A stretch of 6,642 nucleotides of DNA from JAGVUD01 sp052033935 (GCA_052033935.1 JBPOJE010000091.1:1-6642); one strand, 5' to 3'. Counted from the first letter of the stretch, positions 1 to 6,459 are shown. Notes: generated from the letters alone by a model not told the origin. Numbers and translations: made by a program.

Positions 1-1651
1 TGTTGAGGCCCGCACCGCCGGTTACCCCCTGCTGGCCCGTGCCATCCGCCGCTGAGTAGTCCGCCGAATCGGCGCCTCCGAGCGAGCGTGACGTCATACC
101 GAGCGCAGGCAGCGCCTGGCCCGCCGAGCCGGATGCGGACGAGGCGGTGATCATGCGCTCGCCATCCGCGGTCGTGCCCATCACGCCCGCGACAGTGGCC
201 GACTGCCCCACGCTCAGCCCATGGCCTGACTTCTGGACCCGGATGCCGCAGGCGCGGTCCGGCTGCTCAACATAGAACACATCCGGCCAGGCGGCGGTCA
301 CGATGACACCGGTGAGCGGCACATGTGAGCCATCCGCGCCGCCGCGAGCTTCGGGGATTGGAACGAACCGAAACTCGTAGGCACCCATGTCCACGTGCGC
401 GCCACTGATGCGCGGGTTGCCGTCCAGGTCCACCGTCAGCCACGGCGGCACCCCGGCGTCGTCGCCTGCATCAATGCACGGGGAGCCGGGCAAGAGGCGC
501 AGGTTCCCCGCTCCCCTGTCAGCAAACAGCGGATCCATACTGATGTCCCCGGTCCCCGCGGACAGGTTGTCGTAGTTCGTCCCGTCCGGGTTGAAGACGC
601 AGTTGCTCTTCAGCACGGGAGTGCCGTTAGAATTGGCGATGCCTGTGGCGTTGAAAGCCACGATGTTGTTCGTGATCGCGGGAGAGGAGTCGTAGCAGTA
701 GATGCCATGCCACTCGCTCCCCGAGATCGTGTTGTTCGTGATCGTCGGAGAGGCGGACCAGCAGTAGATGCCATACTGACCACTCCCCGAGATCGTGTTG
801 TTCGTGATCGTCGGAGAGGAGTCGTAGCAGCAGATGCCATACTGACCACTCCCCGAGATCGTGTTGTTCGTGATCGTCGGAGAGGCGGACCAGCAGTAGA
901 TGCCACCCTGACCGCTCCCTGAGATCGTGTTGCTCGTGATCGTCGGAGAGGAGGAGGAGGAGCAGTAGATGCCATACTGACCGCTCCCCGCGATCGTGTT
1001 GCTCGTGATCGTCGGAGAGGAGGAGTTGTCGCAGGAGATGCCATACCACTCGTTCCCCGAGATCGTGTTGTTCGTGATCGTCGGAGAGGAGGACCAGCAG
1101 GAGATGCCACCCTGATCGCTCCCCGAGATCGTGTTGTTCGTGATCGTCGGAGAGGAGGACCAGCAGTAGATGCCACGGCTGCTGTTCGCCGCGATCGTGT
1201 TGTTCGTGATCGTAGGAGAGGAGGAGAGGCAGTAGATGCCATCGCTGCCGTTGCGGACGGTGAAGCCGTCCAACACCGTCGTGGCCGATGCCACGTTAAA
1301 GGCTGCGACCACCCTTCTGCTCCCGCCGTCCAAGATCGTGACGTTGGTGTTCCAGTCCCGCTGGTCACGCGTGGTTTCCCCCCCGGCGAACCCGCCGTAC
1401 AGCCCCACGCCGTCCTTCAGGGCGATGTTCTCCGCGTACGGATGCGCCGCATCCCCCGCTACCCAGATCTCGTCGCCCGCCTCAGCCGCGGCGATAGCCG
1501 CCGTCACGGTGTGGCAGGCATTGGCCCACGTCGAGCCAGGCCCATCAGTGGCCGAGTCCCACTTGACGCGGATGACGGCAGCTCCGGTAGGCGCAGCAAC
1601 GCCAACAGCCAGACAAGCAAGCAGCACAAAGCGGATAAGAGATCGGCACAT
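1..1651 (-). CDS. Secreted right-handed beta-helix (choice-of-anchor Q type) protein, 3' end beyond window
   Basis: I translated this open frame directly. It starts at ATG 1651-1649 behind AGGAG (1662-1666, 10-nt spacing) and gives 550 codons without a stop up to the window edge. Residues 1-25 are a signal peptide (arginines, then FVLLACLAVGVAA). Residues 32-132 are the usual entry cap of polymorphic beta-helix proteins: W42 of the GSTWANA motif, GDEIWVAG around W63, YGGFAGGETTRDQRDW at 85-100. Residues 134-333 are nine tandem 22-23-residue beta-helix turns with the core SPTITNNTISG. Residues 372-427 carry the choice-of-anchor Q ending (DPLFAD, SPCIDAGD, DLDGNPR, VDMGAYEF). Residues 432-550 and beyond form an OB-like accessory domain homologous to the N-terminal half of the SUMF-like protein in this window. 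Such proteins are exported and often bind or cleave polysaccharide or act as surface scaffolds; I see no catalytic signature. Its function is unknown, and any C-terminal anchor lies outside the window. Confidence 0.93.
   Translation of the reverse strand, partial: MCRSLIRFVLLACLAVGVAAPTGAAVIRVKWDSATDGPGSTWANACHTVTAAIAAAEAGDEIWVAGDAAHPYAENIALKDGVGLYGGFAGGETTRDQRDWNTNVTILDGGSRRVVAAFNVASATTVLDGFTVRNGSDGIYCLSSSPTITNNTIAANSSRGIYCWSSSPTITNNTISGSDQGGISCWSSSPTITNNTISGNEWYGISCDNSSSPTITSNTIAGSGQYGIYCSSSSSPTITSNTISGSGQGGIYCWSASPTITNNTISGSGQYGICCYDSSPTITNNTISGSGQYGIYCWSASPTITNNTISGSEWHGIYCYDSSPAITNNIVAFNATGIANSNGTPVLKSNCVFNPDGTNYDNLSAGTGDISMDPLFADRGAGNLRLLPGSPCIDAGDDAGVPPWLTVDLDGNPRISGAHVDMGAYEFRFVPIPEARGGADGSHVPLTGVIVTAAWPDVFYVEQPDRACGIRVQKSGHGLSVGQSATVAGVMGTTADGERMITASSASGSAGQALPALGMTSRSLGGADSADYSAADGTGQQGVTGGAGLN
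653..1252 (-). repeat. Nine tandem 66/69-nt repeats encoding beta-helix turns
   Basis: Reading on the minus strand, turns begin at 1252, 1186, 1120, 1054, 985, 916, 850, 784 and 718. Seven are 66 nt; those at 1054 and 985 are 69 nt, each with one extra residue before the conserved SP. The core codons TCT CCG ACG ATC ACG (A/G)(A/G)C AAC ACG ATC are nearly invariant at DNA level, which points to recent expansion or gene conversion. Every turn has Cys at the same place (residues 141, 163, 185, 207, 230, 253, 275, 297, 319), usually followed by Trp, Tyr or Ser and then a serine run. The last four turns alternate WSAS, YDSS, WSAS, YDSS, giving a 132-bp higher-order period. The next turn (from 652) is degenerate and closes the helix. 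Confidence 0.95.
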
Positions 1652-1684
1652 CGCAGTTCTTCTCCTTCCCGGCGGCATCATTCG

Positions 1685-1702
1685 GGCGTAGGCCCTTACG
1701 CC
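1685..1702 (-). other. Small hairpin at the presumed transcript start of the beta-helix gene
   Basis: GGCGTA (1685-1690) and TACGCC (1697-1702) are perfect 6-bp arms around a 6-nt loop. They lie just downstream of the predicted -10 (1706-1711), so the hairpin would sit at the extreme 5' end of the mRNA, about 34 nt before the ATG. It could stabilise the leader or be an operator half-site pair. It has no U-tract, so it is not a terminator. It may also be chance. Confidence 0.35.
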
Positions 1703-1705
1703 GAT

Positions 1706-1734
1706 ATGTTACCAGACAAGCGGCGGAATGGCAA
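1706..1734 (-). promoter_or_regulatory. Probable sigma70-type promoter of the beta-helix gene
   Basis: On the minus strand TTGCCA (1729-1734, 5 of 6 matches to the -35 consensus) is followed after exactly 17 nt by TAACAT (1706-1711, 4 of 6 matches to the -10). Transcription would start near 1699, leaving a leader of about 48 nt before the ATG at 1651. Its place between the terminator at 1788-1815 and the gene supports separate transcription of the beta-helix gene. This is consensus matching only. Confidence 0.5.
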
Positions 1735-1787
1735 GGGCAGGCAGGACAGCAAAACCGCCTCGATGTTGTCACCAGCGCTCGCACGGG

Positions 1788-1815
1788 AAAAGCGGGCGCG
1801 TGACCGCGCCCGCTT
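1788..1815 (-). terminator. Intrinsic terminator after the PEP-CTERM gene
   Basis: A perfect 11-bp GC-rich stem (1790-1800 pairing with 1805-1815) closes on a 4-nt loop. Read on the minus strand it ends in four consecutive U (1791-1788, two of them inside the stem) and then CCC. It begins 18 nt after the TAA of the PEP-CTERM gene, the usual position for a Rho-independent terminator. The U-tract is short, so termination may be incomplete and some readthrough into the beta-helix gene is possible. Confidence 0.85.
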
Positions 1816-1832
1816 GCAAGACCGCGCCGGAG

Positions 1833-2567
1833 TTACCTCTTGCGGCGAATGAGTCCCAGCAACCCGCACGCAAGCACCAGAGCCGAAGTAGGCTCGGGCA
1901 CAACGCTTCTGAGAGCACTGAAGTCCTGCGTCACGGAGCCGCCGCTCCAGACATTCGGCGCCCCGAAAGTGCTCGATGAACCATCCGTGTAGTTGGACAT
2001 CGGCGTAATGAGATCGGATGGGTTGTCCTCGAGTTTGAACACCTCATCGCTGCCGACACCACTCGCGGGATTGACACCTTCGCCACAAGGCCCGAAAACA
2101 ACCTGGCTGGACGCATCAAGAATCGTGACCTGGAAGTTCGAGTGCGTGCTGTCACCCGCCGAGAACGAGGCCTGATAGTTGATCCACCAGTCGCCCGCGA
2201 ACGGGTCGTACGACAGGTCGGTTTCCACCAACTCGGCAATCGTGAGAATAGTGCCGCTGCGAAGGCTGCCGAACACCGGGTCCATCGGCAGGGTGATTGT
2301 GGCGTCAGCCGCACCCGCCTGCTCGGTGACGATGTTCCATCCGCGCACGTCCAGGTTGTCGGCGATGACAACCAGTTCCATCCAGTCGCCGCCGTTGCCC
2401 GCGACGATGCCGAAGTAGCTGTCGGCCTTCCCGTCCTTCAGGAAGTTGGCGTCCTTCACCGCGTTGTACTCGTTCACGATCATTGGCGCGGCAAAGGCCG
2501 AACCGGCCGTGCACAGCACTCCCATCACCAGCACGGCGATCAGAGCAGTTCGTACGTTCAGTTTCAT
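1833..2567 (-). CDS. Secreted lamin-tail-like protein with PEP-CTERM sorting signal
   Basis: This 244-aa protein has a clear signal peptide (about residues 1-27, ending SAFAA). Next comes a region resembling the lamin tail domain: IVNEYNAV at 30-37, GDWMELVVI at 60-68, LDVRGWNI at 72-79, SGTILTIAE at 104-112. The C-terminus is a full PEP-CTERM signal: VPEP at 223-226, a hydrophobic stretch (about 228-240), then RRKR at the very end. In known systems this tail is recognised by an exosortase and the protein is delivered to the outer surface or exopolysaccharide matrix. No exosortase gene is visible here. The ATG is supported by AAGGGGGT (2573-2580) with 5-nt spacing, one mismatch from the ideal Shine-Dalgarno. 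It follows the SUMF-like gene by 95 nt and ends at a terminator, so it is probably the last gene of that unit. The enzymatic role, if any, is unknown; a structural or adhesive surface role is inferred. Confidence 0.93.
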   Translation of the reverse strand: MKLNVRTALIAVLVMGVLCTAGSAFAAPMIVNEYNAVKDANFLKDGKADSYFGIVAGNGGDWMELVVIADNLDVRGWNIVTEQAGAADATITLPMDPVFGSLRSGTILTIAELVETDLSYDPFAGDWWINYQASFSAGDSTHSNFQVTILDASSQVVFGPCGEGVNPASGVGSDEVFKLEDNPSDLITPMSNYTDGSSSTFGAPNVWSGGSVTQDFSALRSVVPEPTSALVLACGLLGLIRRKR

Positions 2568-2627
2568 AGGTTACCCCCTTTTAAATGAGGAAACTTCTCT
2601 TCTTCTCCTGCACGGATCCGCTTCCGG

Positions 2628-2646
2628 GGCTCCATCACAGGGAGCC
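2628..2646 (-). other. Weak hairpin between SUMF-like and PEP-CTERM genes
   Basis: GGCTCC and GGAGCC form a 6-bp stem with a 7-nt loop, 16 nt after the TAA of the SUMF-like gene. No U-run follows, so it is unlikely to terminate efficiently. It may be an mRNA stability or processing element. The rest of this 95-nt gap is a purine-rich leader (2594-2610) running to the ribosome binding site. I found no convincing -35/-10 pair here, so co-transcription from the cotH-like promoter is the simplest reading. Confidence 0.3.
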
Positions 2647-2662
2647 TGGCCTCTGCGGGCCT

Positions 2663-4078
2663 TTACCTGGCTATGCGGAACCCCACATCGTTCGCGTCCG
2701 CCTCGGGCGCTCCAAAGTAGCGGCAAGCCGACCGTGTGCCGTACATTCCGTACCAGCTCCCGCCCTTCAGCACCCGGAGTTCGCCGGTGCGGTCAAACTG
2801 CGCTTCGGCCCCCGGATACGACGCATACCAGGAAGACGTCCACTCCCACGCATTGCCCGCCATGTCCTGGCAGCCGGACGGAGCCGCCGATCCCGGGAAT
2901 GAACCCACCGGCGCTGTCTGGAATCCCGAGGTGACGATATCAAACCAGTCATTGCACTTTGCGTCGCTCGGTGTGTCGCCCCACGGATACACCCTGCTGT
3001 GACCGTCCCACCGGGCCGCCTTCTCCCACTCGGCCTCTGACGGCAGGCGCGCCCCGGCCCACCGGGCGAACGCCTCCGCCTCGTAGTAGGTCACGCCGAT
3101 CACCGGATGATTATCGGTCTGACTGAATGCCGCGGGAGGCGTTCCCCAGTCCTGCTCCCCGGCCCAGAACGACGGCTCGGCACGGCCGGTCTGGACGCGC
3201 CACGCCCAACCCTCCGGCGACCACAGTGACGCGTCCGTGTAACCGCCAGCCTGCATGAAGCTGCGGAACTGCGCGCGCGTGACCTCGGTTCGCGCAATCC
3301 AGAAGGCGGGCACATACACCTCATGCGCGGGATACTCGCGGGACATTCCCTCGTAGTCATCCATCCCTGCTCCGGTATTGCCCATGGTGAACAGGCCTGC
3401 CGGAACATGCGCCATTTCGATGTTGGGACAAAGCGGGAGAACGTCTTCAACGCTGGTCACCCGAAGGACTGCGGAATACACTTCATCTTCAAGCTGCAGC
3501 CCGCAGACGCCGGTCACCTTCACAAATGCGCCGGTCTCCAGACTCATCGGCTCGGGCAACTCGGCCGCCGCCCCCGAAACCCAGATGGTGCGTTGGTCCG
3601 CGCTGATGGCCGTCAGGCGGCCCACAATGCTCACAAGCTGCCCCACTGTGTTCAGGTCCACACCGCCCGTGACACCTCTCTGCCCTGCTCCCGTTGTCTC
3701 ATCGAACGCGAGATCCGCACCGCCCAGGCTTGCCGCCTTGATGAGCCAGGGCTTCAGGGTTTGCGAGCCGGCTGTAGTCATAGCCGAGACCACAAGAACG
3801 CGCTCGCCTCCGGGTGTGGTGGACATCTCACCGTCGCAGTCAATGACCGCGCCTTTCGCAGGCAGCGATTCGCCCGCAAGGCGCAGACCGCACGAACGGT
3901 CCAGCGCGGAACCATACGCGAAGCCGCCGCCGGTTGCCGTGACGACGGCGTCTTCGATAGTGACGTGCGCGCCGTCTGGCTGCAACTTAGCTTCGCCCAC
4001 GGTTCCGGCCATGGCGGCTGTTGCCGCAAGAAGCATCGCGCAGAGCACACCCGCTGTGAATACTGAGAAGGTCTTCAC
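2663..4078 (-). CDS. Secreted SUMF1/FGE-domain protein lacking catalytic cysteines, with N-terminal OB-like accessory domains
   Basis: The protein has 471 residues. Residues 1-25 are a signal peptide (MKTFSVFTAG... ending AAMAG). Residues 28-215 look like two successive OB-like beta modules: DGAHVTIEDAVVTA at 35-48, DRSCGLRL at 60-67, SLGGAD at 117-122, GQRGVTGGVDLN at 132-143, then VGQLVSIVGRLTAI from 145. Residues 221-471 are a full-length SUMF1/formylglycine-enzyme fold: PAGLFTMGN at 226-234, FWIARTEVTRAQF at 259-271, HPVIGVTYYEAEAFARWAG at 324-342, RLPSEAEWEKAARW at 344-357, YPWGD at 364-368, MAGNAWEWTSSWY at 406-418, KGGSWYG at 438-444, RSACRYFG at 449-456, VGFRIAR at 465-471. Genuine FGE has a Cys three residues after GGS and another five further on; here these are G444 and R449, and C452 sits where non-catalytic relatives have Tyr. 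Sulfatase activation is therefore unlikely. A ligand-binding or surface role is inferred. The GTG start overlaps the preceding stop, implying translational coupling. Confidence 0.93.
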   Translation of the reverse strand: MKTFSVFTAGVLCAMLLAATAAMAGTVGEAKLQPDGAHVTIEDAVVTATGGGFAYGSALDRSCGLRLAGESLPAKGAVIDCDGEMSTTPGGERVLVVSAMTTAGSQTLKPWLIKAASLGGADLAFDETTGAGQRGVTGGVDLNTVGQLVSIVGRLTAISADQRTIWVSGAAAELPEPMSLETGAFVKVTGVCGLQLEDEVYSAVLRVTSVEDVLPLCPNIEMAHVPAGLFTMGNTGAGMDDYEGMSREYPAHEVYVPAFWIARTEVTRAQFRSFMQAGGYTDASLWSPEGWAWRVQTGRAEPSFWAGEQDWGTPPAAFSQTDNHPVIGVTYYEAEAFARWAGARLPSEAEWEKAARWDGHSRVYPWGDTPSDAKCNDWFDIVTSGFQTAPVGSFPGSAAPSGCQDMAGNAWEWTSSWYASYPGAEAQFDRTGELRVLKGGSWYGMYGTRSACRYFGAPEADANDVGFRIAR

Positions 4079-4089
4079 TGGTTCACCTC
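4075..4089 (-). promoter_or_regulatory. GTGA stop/start overlap with Shine-Dalgarno inside the cotH-like 3' end
   Basis: The TGA of the cotH-like gene (4077-4075) overlaps the GTG start of the SUMF-like gene (4078-4076) as GTGA. A ribosome binding site GAGGTG (4084-4089) lies 5 nt before that GTG, inside the last codons of the cotH-like gene. This fixes the unusual GTG start, which is followed at once by a good signal peptide. It also indicates that the two proteins are made from one message with coupled translation. Confidence 0.85.
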
Positions 4090-6435
4090 GAAACGTGCGG
4101 TAACTGCGAGGTCACCGGTTAGCGTGACATCGGCTGTCGAGTTCGGAGCGGTGATCCCCTCCCATCCCGCGAAGCGCGACCCCGCCGCGGGCACAGCCTC
4201 AAACTCGATCGGGACATCCTGGAAGTAGGTGCCCTGCCACGGCATCTGAGCGGGTGCGACGGTCAGCGAGTTCACGCGAACCGTGCCTGTCCCCGCGCCC
4301 GTGACATTGACCGTGACACCGGCCGTTCCGGTCAGCCCGAAGAACTTCACGGTGTGCTGTCTCAGGTACGCCGGGCGTTCTCGTGCGAAGTTTCGCATGG
4401 TCTCGACCCGTGTGTTCCAGTTCGCTAGAGTGTCCGGGCGCGCCCAGCGGTCGAGATGCTCCTGCATGTGGGGCAGAATGGCCGCCTGCTTCGCGTCAAT
4501 CTGCGCGATCACCTGTGATGTTTCGAACCGGGTGTTGAGCAAGTCCGCCGTGCGGTTGATGAAGCGCACGCGGAACTCGTTGTTCCGGAGCAGTTTGCGC
4601 AGCATGCGCGTGAAGCCGTCGCCGTTCGGATAGTAGTGCGGCGGGGCGCTCGCCGCGGTGGCAAACCCCAGCATGTCCTGAGCGTAGGCCGCAGGACCGC
4701 CGCCCATACCCATGCCGCTGTCGGTGTCATACAGCATCCATCGCCACTTGCCGTTTGGAGTGCGGGGCCGCCACTTCCGGACATTGACCGAGGGCCAGTC
4801 GGTGTTCCGGCAGTAAATCTCGATCAGGTTGTAGTCAATGTAGTTGTCAAAGTCCACCCTGTCCTTGACATACTGATAGGCTGCCGGCGTCCGAAGGTCG
4901 TTGAAATACACGTAATTCTGCAGTTCATTCCAAGCGATGTCGTCACCTTCGTCCACTTCGCCCGGCTCCAGCAAGTCCACATCATCCTCGCCGTGGTGGC
5001 TATCTATGTAGTACTTGTCGTATCGCTCGCGGAGGTTGTGGATGCCCCAGAACTCTCCGTTGATGAAGACGACACAGGGCCGAAAGGCCTGAAGATCCAC
5101 CTCGGTGCCTTCCATCAGTCCTTGAATCAGGCCGTCGCGGAACAGCGTGGACAGCCAGTCGTTGCCCGAGTTGCGCAGAAGAATCCTCTTAAAGCTGGTG
5201 ATCCAGAGGTTGGGAAAGAACTTGTAGCGGAACTCGCCCGGGTCCAAGTAGCCATCGGCATACAGGCGCAGGCCCTTCTGAGGGTTGACGCTGCTGCCCC
5301 CACCATGGATGCGCACGCCCGCGTCCTGCGAGAGCTTCAACTGCCCGCCGGTCTCGAAGAACTCGACATGCACCGGCCGCTGCCAGGCGCTGCCGCTCAT
5401 CATGTAGTTGCCGGTCGAAAAGAAGTTCGCGGGGTCGTAGTTGACTCCGGGCACGTAGATGCCCGTGTTGTAATCATAGAGGTTGGCTGCATCGGTGACG
5501 ATCGAGACGACGGGAAGGCTGTAGCGCGTAGGCATGCCCGGATCAACGAAATAGGTGCTTGTGGCGATGGGACTTGGCGCCGCCCCGTCCTTGAACGCCC
5601 GTACCCTGACAACCGTCCCCATAAACACATCGCCGACAGGCGGGTTCCACGCCACCCAGGGCGGAGCCTCGGGCGCGACATGGTTGATCATTGCGAGAAC
5701 AGGAGTCTGGCCCGCGCGGGTACCGACAGTCAGCGGCGGGGTAAAAACTGGCGACGACTCGGTTGGCGTGGACCCGTCTGTTGTGTAGCGTATGGTAACG
5801 TCCGGGTCGGGAGAAGTGACGGATACGGAAACATCGGCGGTGTAGAAACCCGCGGCAGGAAGCAGACTGGGCGTGCGCAGGAACGAGGTGTACCCTTCCG
5901 TGGTGTTCGAGGCACCCGGCGTCGGCTCCAGGAAGAACACCAGACTGGGCGCGCCGTCAGGCTTGCGGCCGTAAGACCGGTCCGTGACCAGCGAGACCGG
6001 GGGCAACGTATCCACTCGCTGGCCCTGGGGATCGGTCAGCGCAATCGTCTCACCACCAGCGCTGATCTTGAAGTTCGTATGAAGATAAGGCCCACTCAGC
6101 CGGTTCTTGTCGGAGCAGAACACGAGCAGGAACTCGCCCGGAGCGATTTCCTTCGAGGGGAAAGTCCATTTGAACGGCGATGAAGGCTTGTCCGTCAGGC
6201 CATACCCGAGCAAATTCACCGTCTCGGGCCCGGAGTTGTACAGCTCGACCCAATCCGGATAGTCCCCGTCCTCATCCGCAATGGAACGGGTATTGGAGCT
6301 CAGCATCTCGTTCAGGAAAAGAGCTGCCCGAGCCTGAGGAGCGGACACAACAACGAGCGCTAACAACGCTGCCAGCGCCAAGGACAACGACCGCCCTCTG
6401 AGCGAATCGGCTTTCAAGAACATCAGCGGCAGCAC
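4075..6435 (-). CDS. Secreted CotH-kinase family protein with lamin-tail and chitobiase C-terminal-like domains
   Basis: This is a 786-aa multidomain secreted protein. Residues 1-37 are a signal peptide (hydrophobic core LALAALLALVVV, cleavage near AQARA-type PQARA). Residues 38-175 are a lamin tail domain (LFLNEMLSSN, DYPDWVELYN, LLGYGLTD, PGEFLLVFCSDKN). Residues 198-297 resemble the chitobiase/beta-hexosaminidase C-terminal beta domain (VTIRYTTDGSTPTESSPVF, VVRVRAFKDG). Residues 305-695 are a CotH domain: LPVVSIVTDAANLYD, VRIHGGGSS, RILLRNSGNDW, LFRDGLIQG, VFINGEFWGIHNLRERYD, YIDYNLIEIYCRNTDWPSVN, WRWMLYDTDSGMG. CotH proteins are atypical protein kinases using conserved aspartates; D546 and D570/D572 are my tentative candidates. 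Residues 706-784 look like a bacterial repeat ending RFAGWEG...VTARF. GTG 6435 has AAAGGA 5 nt upstream; the in-frame ATG at 6423 (residue 5) is an alternative start that keeps the signal peptide. It is first in the unit, behind a strong promoter. Confidence 0.93.
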   Translation of the reverse strand: MLPLMFLKADSLRGRSLSLALAALLALVVVSAPQARAALFLNEMLSSNTRSIADEDGDYPDWVELYNSGPETVNLLGYGLTDKPSSPFKWTFPSKEIAPGEFLLVFCSDKNRLSGPYLHTNFKISAGGETIALTDPQGQRVDTLPPVSLVTDRSYGRKPDGAPSLVFFLEPTPGASNTTEGYTSFLRTPSLLPAAGFYTADVSVSVTSPDPDVTIRYTTDGSTPTESSPVFTPPLTVGTRAGQTPVLAMINHVAPEAPPWVAWNPPVGDVFMGTVVRVRAFKDGAAPSPIATSTYFVDPGMPTRYSLPVVSIVTDAANLYDYNTGIYVPGVNYDPANFFSTGNYMMSGSAWQRPVHVEFFETGGQLKLSQDAGVRIHGGGSSVNPQKGLRLYADGYLDPGEFRYKFFPNLWITSFKRILLRNSGNDWLSTLFRDGLIQGLMEGTEVDLQAFRPCVVFINGEFWGIHNLRERYDKYYIDSHHGEDDVDLLEPGEVDEGDDIAWNELQNYVYFNDLRTPAAYQYVKDRVDFDNYIDYNLIEIYCRNTDWPSVNVRKWRPRTPNGKWRWMLYDTDSGMGMGGGPAAYAQDMLGFATAASAPPHYYPNGDGFTRMLRKLLRNNEFRVRFINRTADLLNTRFETSQVIAQIDAKQAAILPHMQEHLDRWARPDTLANWNTRVETMRNFARERPAYLRQHTVKFFGLTGTAGVTVNVTGAGTGTVRVNSLTVAPAQMPWQGTYFQDVPIEFEAVPAAGSRFAGWEGITAPNSTADVTLTGDLAVTARFEVNQ

Positions 6436-6446
6436 CCCTTTCCTTT
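6423..6446 (-). promoter_or_regulatory. Ribosome binding region of the cotH-like gene; two possible starts
   Basis: AAAGGA (6441-6446) lies 5 nt before GTG 6435-6433, and AAAGGGG (6435-6441) lies 11 nt before ATG 6423-6421. The first gives better spacing, the second a better start codon and a more ordinary N-terminus (MFLKADS). Both products differ by only four residues ahead of the same signal peptide, so function is unaffected. Confidence 0.55.
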
Positions 6447-6459
6447 GCTGTAAGCCACG

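Noticed and set aside
395..922. Plus-strand open frame with internal repeats (RDRVVRDRRRG-type)
   Set aside because: The periodicity is only the reverse complement of the beta-helix repeats. The same applies to the repetitive SRTTRSRG-like and DDHEQHD-like frames on the minus strand out of register with the real gene.
653..1252. CRISPR array (regular near-identical units)
   Set aside because: Units are contiguous 66/69-nt codon-phased repeats without unique spacers, and they translate in frame into beta-helix turns.
1600..1651. Lipoprotein signal (LLAC) in the beta-helix protein
   Set aside because: Leu at -2 and only 12 residues before the Cys make a poor lipobox. The hydrophobic core continues through LAVGVAA to a normal signal peptidase I-like site.
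2628..2646. Terminator between the SUMF-like and PEP-CTERM genes
   Set aside because: It has only a 6-bp stem with no U-run, and there is no convincing promoter after it, so it was kept only as a weak hairpin.
2663..3418. Functional formylglycine-generating enzyme or EgtB-type iron enzyme
   Set aside because: The FGE cysteines are missing at the GGS segment, and the DinB-like iron-binding histidine motif of EgtB is absent.
4636..6183. Long open frame of 515 codons on the plus strand opposite the cotH-like gene
   Set aside because: It is the antisense shadow of a high-GC gene with recognisable domains on the minus strand. Its translation is rich in Val/Arg/His, has no domain and has no proper start context.
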